From contig NZ_CP073766.1 of NCBI RefSeq assembly GCF_018255755.1, forward strand, positions 248,001-312,000: 64,000 bases of DNA, in the 5' to 3' direction. Numbering within the stretch: position 1 is the first letter of the stretch; each line of letters begins with the position of its first letter. The translations under genes and the position numbers were made by a program. This DNA comes from Chitinophaga sp. HK235. Lineage in GTDB: Bacteria > Bacteroidota > Bacteroidia > Chitinophagales > Chitinophagaceae. Below the pieces are notes generated by a model. That model was not told the DNA's origin and searched no databases. It worked only from the letters and a program-made list of their open reading frames with translations. Of this stretch, positions 28,201 to 34,080 are shown one piece after another.

Positions 28201-30649
28201 CACCAATGGCGTAACCCTCAATGCCGTGCTGCAATACTGCTGGCATCGTCAGCTGAGCCTTTACGGTAACTCGCGTACAACCGTAGTGGGCATGACTGTC
28301 TCCGGCCGTAACCTGCCCATCAACGATATAGAACAATCCGTAGGGTTATATATCAATACACTTCCGGTGATCATGGAACATGGCGCTGGTAGTGTAATAT
28401 CAGCCATCAGACATTTACAAAACCATATCAGTGAAGTAAACAGCCGCAGTGATATTCATCTGGGAAAATTGCGGCAGGGCGGACGTTTATTTAACAGCCT
28501 GTTTGTATTTGAAAACTACCCGGTTCCAACCGGCGCCGGCGACGAAAATGGCCCCTTGTCCATTAAGTTCAGAAGCAGTGCTGAAAAGCTCGATTATCCT
28601 TTGGGAGTCATCGCAGCGGAACAGGGAGCAGCGATCAGATTTAATATCAAATATGCAGCAGAATTGTTTGATGAAACCGTCATTGCGCAGCTGCTTTCCG
28701 GTGTGGAACTGATCCTGGAACAACTAACAACACAGCAGGATATCACTACAGCATCGCTGGTACATCTACGCGAAACGCAATACCAGCAAATGATCTTCGG
28801 CTGGAACAATACTGCCAATGATTATCCTGCTGATAAAACCATCCATCAGCTGTTTGAAGAGCAGGCAGCAGCCACACCTGATGCTATTGCACTGGTATAT
28901 GAAGATGTTCGTCTGTCCTATGCGGAGCTGAATGCAAAAGCCAATCAGCTGGCTGCGTATATGCGTCTGCATTATAAGTTGAAACCGGACGACCTGGTTG
29001 CGCTGTACCTTGACCGTTCGGCACACATGGTGATGGCAATACTGGCAGTACTGAAAGCCGGCGCAGCATACGTGCCGATAGATATTGCCTACCCGGATGA
29101 TAGAATAGGCTATATTTTGTCGGATACAGCAACCAGGCTGGTGCTCACTAATGAAGTATATCAGCATAGGCTAATACCGCTCACCACGGCAACTGTTGCG
29201 GCAATGGACAGTAACACATTTGTGACAACGCTTGCCACGTTTGCTGTTGACAACCTGTATCATATTAATGCTGCAACCAACCTGGCCTATGTAATGTATA
29301 CCAGTGGTACCACAGGTATACCTAAGGGTGTCATGGTGGAACACCGTAGTGTGAACCGATTAGTGAAGAATATTGATTATGTTGATTTTACCGTGCAGGA
29401 TCATGTGCTCGCCATTGCCAATTATGCTTTTGACGGCTCAGTGTTTGATATTTTCGGAGCCTTGCTCAACGGGGGGCAACTGGTGATCGCGCCTGAGTGG
29501 GCAGCATTGGATCGGCAACAACTGGAAAACCTGATAGTACAGCATCAGATCAGTATCTGCTTTATCACTACTTCACTGTTTCATCGCCTGGTAGATGAAA
29601 ATCTATCCTGTCTGAATCTGTTGAAATATATTGTTGCCGGTGGGGAGCAGTTGTCTTACACCCATGCGGTGAAATTCCTTGAACAGACCAGTACCGTAAA
29701 GCTGGTTAACGGTTACGGCCCTACGGAAAGTACAACGTTTGCGACTACTTATTTATGTAATAACTATCAGGAGTTATCTTCCGGCATCTTACCTATAGGC
29801 CGCCCTATTAACAACACAACGGCATATATACTGGATACTGAACGGAGGCCTGTGCCTGTTGGCGCAGTAGGAGAACTGTATCTGGGTGGGGCCGGTATTG
29901 CCCGCGGTTATCTGAAACGGCCGGAGCTGACCGAAGAGCGGTTTGTCGCCAATCCTTTCGGGCATCCGGCCGGAAATGGCAAACTGTATAAAACCGGCGA
30001 CCTGGCAAGATATCAGCCGGACGGCAATATTGAATACATGGGCCGTACAGACTTCCAGGTGAAGCTGCGTGGTTTCAGAATAGAACCAGGCGAAATAGAA
30101 AGCTGTCTGAAGACATATCCCGGTATCAGACAGGCTATCGTGCTGGTGAGGGAAAATCCCGACGGAAACAAGTACCTGGCCGGTTATTATACCACAGCCA
30201 CTGTATTGGAGAAAGACGGCGTCATCGCACATCTGAAAGAGCGGCTGCCGGAATATATGGTGCCTGCCGCGCTGATAGCGCTCGATGCATTGCCACTGAC
30301 CATCAATGGTAAAACAGATATCAAAGCATTGCCAGACCCGGGCAACGCCGCAATCAGAGAGTATACACCGCCCGAAAATGAACTGCAGCAACAGCTGGCC
30401 GATATCTGGCAGCAGCTGCTGGGCGTACAACGGATAGGTATATACGATGATTTCTTTGAGCTGGGCGGGCATTCCCTGTTAACCATGCAGATGAGCACCC
30501 ATATCAGGAAATTGACCGGGCTGAATGTATCGCTGAAACGATTATTTCAGTGCAGGGATATTTCTCAGCTTTCCGCATGGCTCGGAATATTGCTCCGGGA
30601 GAAACAATACACAGAGAGCGATACAGCATTCGACATATTTGAATTATAA
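8720..30649 (+). CDS. Six-module nonribosomal peptide synthetase (NRPS 1)
   Basis: This 7309-residue protein starts the assembly line. Domain order is C-A-T-E, C-A-T, C-A-T, C-A-T, C-A-T-E, C-A-T. All six carrier domains keep the phosphopantetheine Ser (S999, S2522, S3607, S4676, S5739, S7252). All adenylation domains keep YTSGTTG and the downstream GELY, TGD and NGK motifs. The start is fixed by an in-frame TAA at 8705-8707, only 15 nt upstream. It ends in a T domain (LGGHSL) and a short acidic tail (..SDTAFDIFEL) without thioesterase or reductase, so the hexapeptidyl chain must pass to the second protein. Being so large, it is presumably cytosolic. An internal 22-kb frame with no stop supports a functional gene. 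Confidence 0.98.
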   Translation: MEKKYLPISQYQRSFFVEWALAPESSIYNVSKIYAVDGMFNKDVFIAACSKLIKDDDILHATFSEDGTTCYYNNFPIEDFIIDEATDDIIDIREQLLDIINRPFDLVKGPLLRIHLLDNTSRDGKSYIAFCMNHIIADGIGFESIISKVSRAWTAQVLHLPDEPVVSPSRIACIEKEKRLLTPESSAAARQFWHDYIGELPLVADLPIMKHAAQEDTAGETLFFELTGETLTALHQYTKRHKVSIFTILAAVYGVVVSRYCSQPGIILSYAVNMRPPGFPDITGSFVNNLPLKIETDKYDTLIALIKALVSERKEVKPHQHYVLSEIIHDQRKIKEEDSTDYFNVGFTETYMSSVPISLEGLHVEEIDFPLSNESIYWMSLMYDRRNKDAFKFRLIYRKNIISSFVAEGVIRSFLELLRKTVTVEDLPLKDYCLLNSSDYSNVLYNWNATTKPYASGKTIHQLFEEQVALTPDATALVYGNSQLTYHELNERANRLAAYLQATYAIRPDELVALCLSRSEHLVIAVLAVLKSGAAYVPIDPGFPSGRITWILSDTAARVVLTNESYAAALDNDLSLAVESIDSIEFQSMLGETYSGVTPETISQAGDLAYVIYTSGTTGQPKGVMVEHNSVINLITEMIEIHQLDKYRNIGCYSNYVFDAFVYETFPVLCNGNCLYLYSDEIRNAPDELVAYAHQHHIAVSFIPPVLLPAFAAMDAGFQLIFTGGEKLPDLKKPLQAVLINEYGPTEATVCATFHRCTDDNNRIIGRPVANTTLYVLDSHLIPVPVGATGELYIGGAGVTRGYLNQPELTQERFLANPFQTASEKEKNINSRIYKTGDLVRYLPDGNLEYIGRNDFQVKIRGHRIEPGEIENRLSAFPEIRQAAMVVKNRASGSGNYLAAYYVSDHEIEPQLLLDYLAEHLPDYMVPAALIHLTSLPLTVNGKLNYRALPEPQLPDSAATQTAENDTERVLCEIYAEVLGLNTTQVGVHDDFFRLGGDSIVSILLVSRLRQRAGINVNVKDIFRNRTIRQLYTHKISKSVATIPAVVTEQGILTGKAGLLPVQAWFFDQVACGTFPAFHHWNQSFLIHVPPLNKELLGMSILKLINYHDGLRFYYPVDKEVAGGYVQHYGDEVNAVMIKYLDIATMDNEELTAWQAGFNISEGPLLQVGYLEGFADGSARIYFAAHHLLLDTVSWRIICEDTEKIYNYLLEAQQNQAERDFLATVPATVILGSKGSSYRQWVNAVAAYAPTDGKTAEDELAWWSAINAGIPAGNALLSAMRVEMPARTTFSLDHQLTECLLREVGHVYQTQVNDILLSALGIALSSLTGFDHHHVLLEGHGREFISPSVDVTHTTGWFTTMYPVEIVTPAANIATQLVTVKEMLRSIPSGGLGYGALQGYTTSALPLISFNYLGQFDRQRPDGAQGWYISGESSGQFVSAANHPHTLIDFLGRVVDGCLQFDISGNIPVAALSALAENYRAALETIVHYLKSSPRSYLTVSDIDHIISAQYLDKLQADREITNVYLAGSLQEGFISHALNQGAANDAYGVQLVWEYRCPLQETLLQQAWQYAPEKFNALRLRFHWEEELIQVIDKKGIFPWRYEDISHLPENEQDAYLQHLLAEDKAVPFELSAGNLYRIYLIKKQTDRYAFIFSNHHAILDGWSMSLLLSFVHDVYRHLQKGQPYHVEPDHAYTAAQHYLQQHRQQHDAYWNARMAQLSTREDLSSLLRPEQRHIVLSDYRHVRLHQELTTTVTGERYQALKRFCSAYGFTLNAVLQYCWHRLLSIYGNSNTTVVGMTMAGRNLPVDDIELSVGLFINTLPVIMEHDAGTVVAAISKLQAHINDANSHTVIQLSRLQQEGRRLFNTLFVFENYPVPLDRSGDELPLYFKESTDQLDYPLGVILVERPGEVLLRLKYAGELFSSETIHQLLEGVFILLDQLLADPHIETSQLTFITPEQQQLLITDWNKTAEDYPLDKTIQQLFEEQVRKTPDHTALVYENHRLSYRELNEKANQVAAYLHAQYAVKPDDLIGLYLERTEYMIIAILGVLKSGAAYVPVDLTYPDDRVAYILSDAGARVVLTDSMNEENLQRIMDSLPVIVEIVEDICHASPKSISSPGLQTSGTSANMCFVLYTSGTTGNPKGVMIEHRNELNIIYGIRDAYEFSHQARIVLFATYVFDMSVSEILSALLFGNTLYVLGTKVRTDVTAVSQYLLDHEINYVYLPPVMLAALPRIAYPHLRGITYAGEPCDQETGKYWASRLRLYNYYGPTETNIATGKLIVGGDTHLIGRPIGNTSCYVVDSALRPLPLGAIGELYIGGAAVARGYFNLPELTQQRFIANPFQSDEEKEKNINGRLYKTGDLVRYHPDGNLEYIGRNDFQVKIRGYRIEPGEVESRLNAYPAIRQAVVLVKEHPGGGKYLAGYYVADEMPDQDAVRSYLEAYLPDYMVPAALIYMPEFPVTVNGKLDRRALPEPAFTGISSYQAPENETELKLTGVFAAVLGLEATKISVQDDFFRLGGNSILAIRLINKLNAEMKSGLHVAEVFNCRTIRRLAEALLEGTGGSVRITAPVIVSPDEQLLSFSQERLWFIDRYERGTHAFNLPLVLRLEPDLDKDLMLQALHAVVHRHEVLRSIVTINKEGKACQQVMDDAVRPLTIETVESYSRADLDDQLSQQAGRVFRLDEEYPLHACLYTLHRGGSRGNEYYLGLVLHHIASDGWSEDILLHELQQYYHHYTNNPEQQHSDPVLPPLPVQYRDYALWQRNYLQGPVLERQLHYWKQQLAGYETLYLPADKPRPAKVSYEGATISFTLDKTLSNDLRAVSRNLEVSMYSLLLGGYYLLLSGYSNQQDIIVGSPVSNRHHGDIAHLIGSFVNMLPLRMQIDPEQPLTDFIRQVSTAVIDAQLHQDLPFEKLVEELHTAPDLSRHPIFQVMFSVQHFGGDTTSGNPLFTRYTTPDADYFKIAKHDLSIYLDDSEETITGMCNYSVHLFELPAIERYVAVYKEILQQLAQLNDTTQTSRRIRSLRYLDSQQYQQFVYELNNTLQPYPSGKAIQQLFEAQVEKTPAHIAVKYADRSLTYATLNEQANRLAAYLRERYHPQPDDRIALYMDRSEHMIVAILAILKSGAAYVPIDIAYPADRVGYILSDASARAVLVSDRYREKLLEITIDRDIDTIVTDNAAFQYMLAGYPVDNPLCVSHGGHLAYVMYTSGTTGIPKGVMVEHKSVNRLVKNVDYVKIAEEDSILGISNYAFDGSVFDIFGALLNGATLVVVDKDVLQDMRRFDHLLDTHRITVFFITTALFNVLAEEGLPGLKHLKYILFGGELVSLKHVLAFHEKYSHVNLVHVYGPTESTTFATSFLCNNQIVIATGTVPIGRPLSNTTAYVLDTHLNPLPPGATGELYVGGEGVARGYLNMPELTAARFIPNPFRTAAEKEKHINSHLYKTGDLVKYLPDGNIEYISRTDFQVKIRGYRIELGEIVHRMETYPGIRQAFVVVKEKSHGDKYLAGYYVADTALDQDVLLGYIGAYLPAYMVPLAMIHLPELPLTINGKVDHRLLPEPVLTNTGHYQQPENETEERLCVLFGEILGLDAGNIDVEEDFFRLGGNSILAIRLVNRLNAEWETGINLADVFTGGAVRKLAQQLQDSVVGHVKILPQEITDPEQQLLSFAQERLWFIENYEGGSNAYNIPLVLKLQPGVNPESMLLALRAVVHRHEVLRSVIRTGKHGDSYQEVLDDIVYPLPVIRKEVATIAALDEMLSALTHHVFKLEEEYPVAAGLYALNKEYYLGIVLHHIAFDGWSATIFLREIQQYYHHYQELATEERHLPAPLTLQYKDFALWQRSYLAGEVLTEQLAYWKEQLTDYETLQLPADKPRPAFVNYEGATILFTIDKITSDQLKALSRELEVSTFSLLLSAYYLLLSGYSGQRDIVVGSPVSNRHYSEIADLIGFFVNTLALRQEINPEQRITDFIRQVGASVITAQLHQDLPFEKLVDELKIEPDASRHPVYQVIFSVQHFGEEEANELFIPFYQNQHHNIAKYDLGVALDDSGEEIRGVFNYATGLFNAATIEGYITVYKEILGQLVQLHNKDQQHLPLKSVHYLNREQQAAMLYDQNNTASAFPTDKTLHKLFEEQAAATPEQVALISGDLRLTYRELNEKANQLAAYLRQQYDIQPGDLIGLYLDRSEYMLIAILGVLKSGAAYVPVDIAYPEERINYILTDISPRVIVTGSIYQDKLEKIQTSAIIAIDSEAFENALSVCPVVNPAPLSGAEDLAYVMYTSGTTGLPKGVMVTHRNVCRLVKNTDYVSFEATDRILGISNYAFDGSVFDIFGPLLHGAALVIAAREVFLDTALLQDTITRYDISVIFITTPLFHTLVDVALPCLKNLRLILAGGEQMSNTHVKKFLEAEGNAVLKNVYGPTETTTFATAYECKAGHPLPAIIPIGRPIANTTTYILDASLRPVPAGATGELYIGGEGVARGYLNKTTLTEERFIANPFRTEKEKQDGLNARLYKTGDLVKGLPDGNIVFLGRNDTQVKVRGYRMELSEIEGCLFSFPGIKQAVVVVREQEGGTRYLAGYYVADDAPDQDVLQRYLGEFLPEYMVPQALMRLEKLPLNINGKLERRALPDPQLTNQRTYEAPANATEEKLCVVFGEVLNIDPSEISVHDDFFRLGGNSILIIRLVNRLNALLDSHVSVAAVFTERTVRNIAVRLQRTADHSVKITAPVVTSPEEQLLSFAQERLWFIENYEGGSNAYNVPLVMQLHPAVDKDLLLLALQAVIRRHEVLRSVIRINHAGTGYQQVLDAAADIIQEVVSDDEALDIALAAQASDVFKLDKEPPLKIALYTLYAGDATEHYLSLVLHHIAFDGWSTDILLRDLFDYYKYYEALAVGEIVQAPAPLSLQYKDFALWQRHYLKGAVLHQQLSYWSNKLSGYETLHLPTDKPRPAHFNYTGADIPFVIDKATSEGLRAISRELEVSLYSVLLSGYYLLLSAYSHQRDIVVGSPVANRHYGEIADLIGFFVNTLVLREEIDPNQRITDFIRQVGASVMDAQLHQDLPFEKLLDELQVEPDVSRHPVVQTVFGMHHFGGTDATGDLFIPYNNSEHYHIAKYDLSTYLDDSSEEITGLFNYAVSLFEATTIQGYITTYKEILQQLAVAGKELQIKSLRYQSATERTTSLAQWNNPLQAFPTDRPVHRLFEEQAAAHPERTAVVFEDIQLSYAELNTRADELATYIRYRYQLRPDDLVGICLDRSEHMLIAILAVLKAGAAYVPMDPAYPEERIAYILSDTGTKVVLTNEKQVARLSALSAEITAEAIDNRHFVSEQSTLPPVVTTPEQLAYVIYTSGTTGQPKGAMIEHRNVSRLFHATAAWYHFDASDVWTLFHSVVFDFSVWEIWGALCYGGKLVIPSTEQTKDPSLFYDLCEREGVTVLNQTPGAFYQFIAASQQKPVRLTQLRYVIFGGDALNLAQLKLWYDLYTDDAPRLINMYGITETTVHVTWKALRASELDKGSLIGRVIPDLQAYVLNEYLEPLPQGAVGELYVGGAGVCRGYLNLPSLTATRFITDPFTGGDARLYKTGDLVRQLPNGDLEYIGRADFQVKIRGYRIELGEIEHRIASYPGIKQAVVLVKEQAGGNKYLAAYYVADEPLNHESILEYLGSYLPEYMLPAVLVHLPQLPLTINGKLDRRALPEPVFTDSDHYRAPENNTEATMCAIYGQVLGISADKIGVDDDFFRLGGDSIVSIQLVSRLRQQAGIHITVKDIFRYRTIALLYTNVIAAGTTSAVQLETEQGILSGEVPLLPIQRWFFTNVSNGLLPKYHHWNQSFLISVPVLDITLLEYTLTVLLNYHDGLRLRYRPDSTQYYSEEVTGVDIRRLDIHTLETPEALHTLLSSWQADFDIYGDRLLQAGYLEGYADGRARLFLAVHHLLIDTVSWRMLVADMERIYNHLSTVTTTDTRSLIGWLGPKGSSYRQWTTLVSGYELSVAEQDYWSELLPGIKAGNAVLSGLAVKHTSHAQLTLDAAYTGRLLRESHHVYNTQINDILLSALGVALSRITGEKNHYILLESHGREMLSASIDITHTSGWFTTMYPVQIISEGDDYGAQLVSAKETLRAVPANGIGYGILTGYHPEGLPRISFNYLGQFDGQESADSSGWQLTGEDSGRPIDASNGDHHLININGFVMGGRLQFNITGNIAADLLTTLAAEYQRELEKMIEWLGYAPRTWLTASDTDNIISNGWLSVLQSQREVSGVYSAGSLQEGFIYHALHQGDVDDAYRVQLSWDYHNVINPGLLEQAWQYAQQRYSALRLRFAWEHELVQIIDRHGHTDWHYQDISHQDKASQEVYLNELMVQDRTLPFDLSAGNLFRIYLVKRGEHEWSCLFSNHHAILDGWSMPLLLNYVHEVYLQLLQGVPVVVREDQSYAEAQRYLQQHRQDNEAYWTAAVAQLEGQEDLSYLLRADQRHIRLSAYRHILQPAEKALWISGTRYEALKRLCATNGVTLNAVLQYCWHRQLSLYGNSRTTVVGMTVSGRNLPINDIEQSVGLYINTLPVIMEHGAGSVISAIRHLQNHISEVNSRSDIHLGKLRQGGRLFNSLFVFENYPVPTGAGDENGPLSIKFRSSAEKLDYPLGVIAAEQGAAIRFNIKYAAELFDETVIAQLLSGVELILEQLTTQQDITTASLVHLRETQYQQMIFGWNNTANDYPADKTIHQLFEEQAAATPDAIALVYEDVRLSYAELNAKANQLAAYMRLHYKLKPDDLVALYLDRSAHMVMAILAVLKAGAAYVPIDIAYPDDRIGYILSDTATRLVLTNEVYQHRLIPLTTATVAAMDSNTFVTTLATFAVDNLYHINAATNLAYVMYTSGTTGIPKGVMVEHRSVNRLVKNIDYVDFTVQDHVLAIANYAFDGSVFDIFGALLNGGQLVIAPEWAALDRQQLENLIVQHQISICFITTSLFHRLVDENLSCLNLLKYIVAGGEQLSYTHAVKFLEQTSTVKLVNGYGPTESTTFATTYLCNNYQELSSGILPIGRPINNTTAYILDTERRPVPVGAVGELYLGGAGIARGYLKRPELTEERFVANPFGHPAGNGKLYKTGDLARYQPDGNIEYMGRTDFQVKLRGFRIEPGEIESCLKTYPGIRQAIVLVRENPDGNKYLAGYYTTATVLEKDGVIAHLKERLPEYMVPAALIALDALPLTINGKTDIKALPDPGNAAIREYTPPENELQQQLADIWQQLLGVQRIGIYDDFFELGGHSLLTMQMSTHIRKLTGLNVSLKRLFQCRDISQLSAWLGILLREKQYTESDTAFDIFEL
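13201..16410 (+). other. NRPS module 2: C(DCL)-A-T, unknown residue
   Basis: The C domain (13210-14590) follows an E domain and has NHHAILDG (His1657-His1658), the form of all post-epimerase C domains in this locus, so it accepts a D-residue donor. The A domain (14620-16140) gives the code DMSYTAYIAK, matching nothing I know. Its core around 'YVFDMSVSEIL' and 'YLPPVML' is unlike the other A domains here. The T domain (16165-16400) has LGGNSI (Ser2522). Confidence 0.9.
16411..19660 (+). other. NRPS module 3: C(LCL)-A-T, predicted Ile
   Basis: The C domain (16425-17790) has HHIASDG (His2713-His2714), in the class used between L-residues. The A domain (17830-19395) gives the code DGFFLGVTFK, closest to the established Ile code DGFFLGVVYK. 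The T domain has LGGNSI (Ser3607). Confidence 0.88.
19661..22870 (+). other. NRPS module 4: C(LCL)-A-T, predicted Ile or Val
   Basis: The C domain (19690-21040) has HHIAFDG (His3792-His3793). The A domain (21080-22600) gives DGFFLGVTFK, identical in the pocket to module 3, yet its body is different enough to be an independent copy. The T domain has LGGNSI (Ser4676). From its A-subdomain on, this module resembles the end of module 8. Confidence 0.88.
22871..27375 (+). other. NRPS module 5: C(LCL)-A-T-E, predicted Thr, epimerised
   Basis: The C domain (22880-24230) has HHIAFDG (His4862). The A domain (24260-25800) gives DFWNIGMVHK, the exact textbook threonine code. It carries FDFSVWEIWGAL, VLNQTPGAF and INMYGITE. 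The T domain has LGGDSI (Ser5739). The E domain (26080-27370) has HHLLIDTVSWR (His5925-His5926), so the unit added should be D-allo-Thr. This C-A block is repeated in modules 9 and 13. Confidence 0.92.
27376..30649 (+). other. NRPS module 6: C(DCL)-A-T, predicted Val/Ile; end of NRPS 1
   Basis: The C domain (27390-28790) has NHHAILDG (His6384-His6385), consistent with the preceding E domain. The A domain (28830-30340) gives DGFFVGGTFK, a branched aliphatic type near Val codes. The T domain has LGGHSL (Ser7252), different from all other carriers here, as is typical of the last T before a protein break. The A domain is the closest relative of A14. Confidence 0.86.
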
Positions 30650-30711
30650 CCCGAATAACCCTTTCTATTAATCTATAGGTATTTGAGATACTTAACCCAA
30701 ACAAGAAATTT
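30650..30711 (+). other. Short spacer between the two NRPS genes
   Basis: Only 62 nt separate the stop codon from the next ATG, with no hairpin, so the genes should be co-transcribed. An in-frame TAG at 30676-30678 bounds the second gene's start. Confidence 0.7.
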
Positions 30712-33700
30712 ATGAGCGCAGATTTTAGTAATATCATCAGGATGCTGGAGAAGGCCAGCAAGCGAGGCATGGAGTTCTTTTTCGATAATGAGAAACTTCA
30801 GGTAAAAGTAGCCAAAGGGGTAGAGATAGATCCGGAGTTATTGGCAGAAATCAGAGCCTATAAAGATGAGATCGTTGATTTTCTGAAGAGTGATATTAAT
30901 AATAAAAAAGATACAGAGGCTCCCATTGTCAGGCGGGACAGAACACCAGGAGAGAAGATACCGTTGTCTTATGGACAGGAAGGGTTATGGGTGGTGGATC
31001 AGCTGACCGGAAGTCTGCAATACCATATCAAAGGGGTATTTCGTTTGAAAGGCAGGTTGGATAAAGCAGCCCTGAACTACGCACTGCGGGAAATAGTCGG
31101 CCGTCACGAAGCGTTGCGTACGGTTATCAGCCTCTCACCGGAAGATGGGCTGCCATATCAGCACCTGCTGGATAAAGAAAACTGGCAACTGCAATATACG
31201 GATGAGTGTACAGAAGCATCTCTGGCAGAACACCTGGCCACATTCAGCAACACGCCGTTTGATTTGTCTGCCGATTATATGCTGCGGGTTCAACTGATAC
31301 GCATGCACGAAGATGAAAATGTACTGGCTATCGAAATACATCATATTGCAGCAGACGGATGGTCTTTGTCCGTGTTGATAAAAGAATTGTCTGCCTTGTA
31401 TGTGGCCTATGTTACACAGCAGCCGGCTGTCTTGCCGGAGCTGCCTGTACAATATTCAGACTATGCTGTATGGCAGCGGCAACAGGTGCATTCCGGAGAA
31501 CTGAGTAAAGAACTGGCCTGGTGGCAATTGCGTTTGTCCGGCATTACAGCACTGGAACTGCCTGCAGACTACGGACGTCCGCCGGTAAAAAGTACCCGGG
31601 GGCAACTGTATGTCTTACCCATCCCTCAGGATATTTCCACTGCATTGAAAAAGTATGCACAACAGGAGGATGTCACCCTTTATATGCTGATGTTAACCGT
31701 ATTCAAGGTGTGGTTATATCGTTACTCCGGACAGGAAGATATTTGTGTTGGCAGTGTGATTGCAGGAAGAACAAGGTGGGAGCTGGAAAGCCTGATAGGC
31801 TTTTTCGTGAATACCCTGGCGCTGAGAAGTGATCTGAGTGGTAACCCGTCTTTTGCGGCATTGTTGGCGCAGGTGAAGGAAACTACCCTGGGCGCTTATC
31901 AGCATCAGGAGGTACCTTTCGGAAAGGTGGTGGAAGCAATGGAATATGAACGTGATCTAAGCCGCCATCCTTTGTTTGATGTGATCTTCTCTCTCCAGAA
32001 TACACCGGAGGTACAGCTGCCCCGCCTGGGTGATGTAACACTGACCGCAGAAAAAGGGGCTTATGTTACCAGTCAGTTTGATCTCAACGTGATTGTCGGA
32101 GAGACGGCACAGGGACTGAACGTTATGGTAGAATACAGTACTGCACTGTATAAGGAAGATACCATCCGCAGTATGTTTGATCATTACAGCGCGCTGCTGT
32201 CAGCTGTGCTGGCAGATCCTTCCCGGCGGATTGATGAACTGGATATGATAGGAGAAGCAGAACGGGAAAAGGTTTTGTACACCTTCAATGATCGTGCGGT
32301 TACCTATCCTGCGGGCCAAAGCCTGGTGAATTTGTTTGCAGCACAGGTTGCGCGTTCAGCCAATGCAACTGCTGTGGTATGCGGATTGGAGAGCATTACC
32401 TATAGCATGCTGGATGAACGCTCTACCCGGCTCGCGCGTTATCTGAAACGGCAAGGTGTGACAGCAGAAAGCCTGGTGCCGCTTTGTATGGAACGATCGG
32501 TGGATATGATTGTCGGGATACTTGCCATCCTCAAGGCAGGTGGGGCTTATGTTCCCCTGGACCCTCGTTATCCCCGCGACCGTATCACCGCTATGCTATC
32601 TGATACAAACTATTGGGTAGCACTTACCACCACGGAATATGCCGGCCTGCTGAATGGTCGTGAAGACGCTGTCATCTTACGCATAGATAAGCTGGAACAT
32701 ATACTGGACGTACTTTCGCCGGAACCCTTGCCTGTGGATACCAATGCCGCCAGCCTGGCTTATGTGATGTATACCTCTGGTTCCACCGGACTTCCCAAAG
32801 GAGTACTGGTAACCCACGGAAATATCACCAGCCTTGCACAGGGAAGTGATTTTGTGGAATTATCTTCTGCCGATGTGCTGCTGTCCACCGGCTCGGTGGC
32901 TTTTGATGCCAGCACCATAGAATACTGGGGTATGCTGCTCAATGGTGGCCGGTTGGTATTATGCCCGGAAGACCGTTTGCTGGACAGTGTTCTGCTAAAA
33001 GAAGAAATTATACAACAAGGCGTCACAAAAATGTGGTTTACCTCCAGCTGGTTGAATCAGCTGGTAGATACCGATATCAGTGTGTTTGCAGGTTTGCATA
33101 CGGTTATTGCCGGTGGTGAAAAATTATCGCCACTGCATATCAGCAAGCTGCGGACTGCATATCCGGAACTGGAGCTGATTAACGGTTATGGCCCTACGGA
33201 GAATACTACTTTTTCACTGACTTACCGTATACGGGAAACTGCATTTGACAACAGCATCCCTATTGGCCGCCCATTAGGCAACCGTACTGCCTATGTCCTG
33301 GATGCCCGGCTGAACCCTGTACCCATAGGTATACCGGGAGAACTATATGTAGGAGGTGCCGGCCTGTCACGCGGCTATCTGAACCGTCCTGAACTGACAG
33401 CGGAAAGATTTATCCCGCATCCGTTCAGTAATATCCCGGGTGACCGGCTGTATAAAACCGGAGATATTGTCAAGATGTTGCCGGATGGAAATATACTGTA
33501 TACCGGGCGTGCTGATGACCAGGTGAAGGTTCGCGGATATCGTATAGAGCCAGGGGAAATAGCCACCGTACTGCAACAGAGCGGATGGGTGAAACAGGCG
33601 GTAGTCATATTGAAAAATGGAAAACTGCTGGCCTACATCGTTCCGGAAGATGGATGTGATGATAGTCTGCTGACCACTTATCTCGAAAGCCGTTTGCCGG

Positions 33701-34080
33701 AATATATGATTCCGGCTGCATTTATTCAGCTGGACAATCTGCCACTGACAAACAACGGGAAAATAGACAGACGTGCCCTGCCAGATCCCGGTCAAACATC
33801 CGCCATTGCTGAAAAATATACCGCACCCAAGACGGATGCCGAAATAAAACTCGCTGCCATCTGGTCTGAATTACTGAAAGTGGAACAGGTAAGCGCACAG
33901 GATGACTTTTTCAAACTGGGAGGTGATTCCATTATAGCCATCAGTGTGCTCAGCCGGATACGCAAAACATTTGACAAACCTGTAAGGCTATACGATTTAT
34001 ACCAGTACAACGTTTTGTCAGCATTGGCAGAAATGCTGGAGACATCAGCAGCAGCCGTACAGGATGAGGGGCCGGAAATA
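30712..34080 (+). other. NRPS module 7: docking-C-A-T, predicted Val
   Basis: The docking domain (30712-30900) is followed by a C domain (30950-32270) with HHIAADG (His210-His211), of a lineage apart from most others. The A domain (32310-33790) gives DAIWIGGTFK, near the Val codes DAFWIGGTFK / DALWIGGTFK. It reads YTSGSTG rather than YTSGTTG. The T domain has LGGDSI (Ser1073), a form that elsewhere here precedes an E domain, but no E domain follows. Confidence 0.88.

Noticed and set aside
30340..30649. Thioesterase or reductase at the end of NRPS 1
   Set aside because: After the carrier Ser at 30473 only about 58 codons remain, with no GxSxG or NAD-binding motif.
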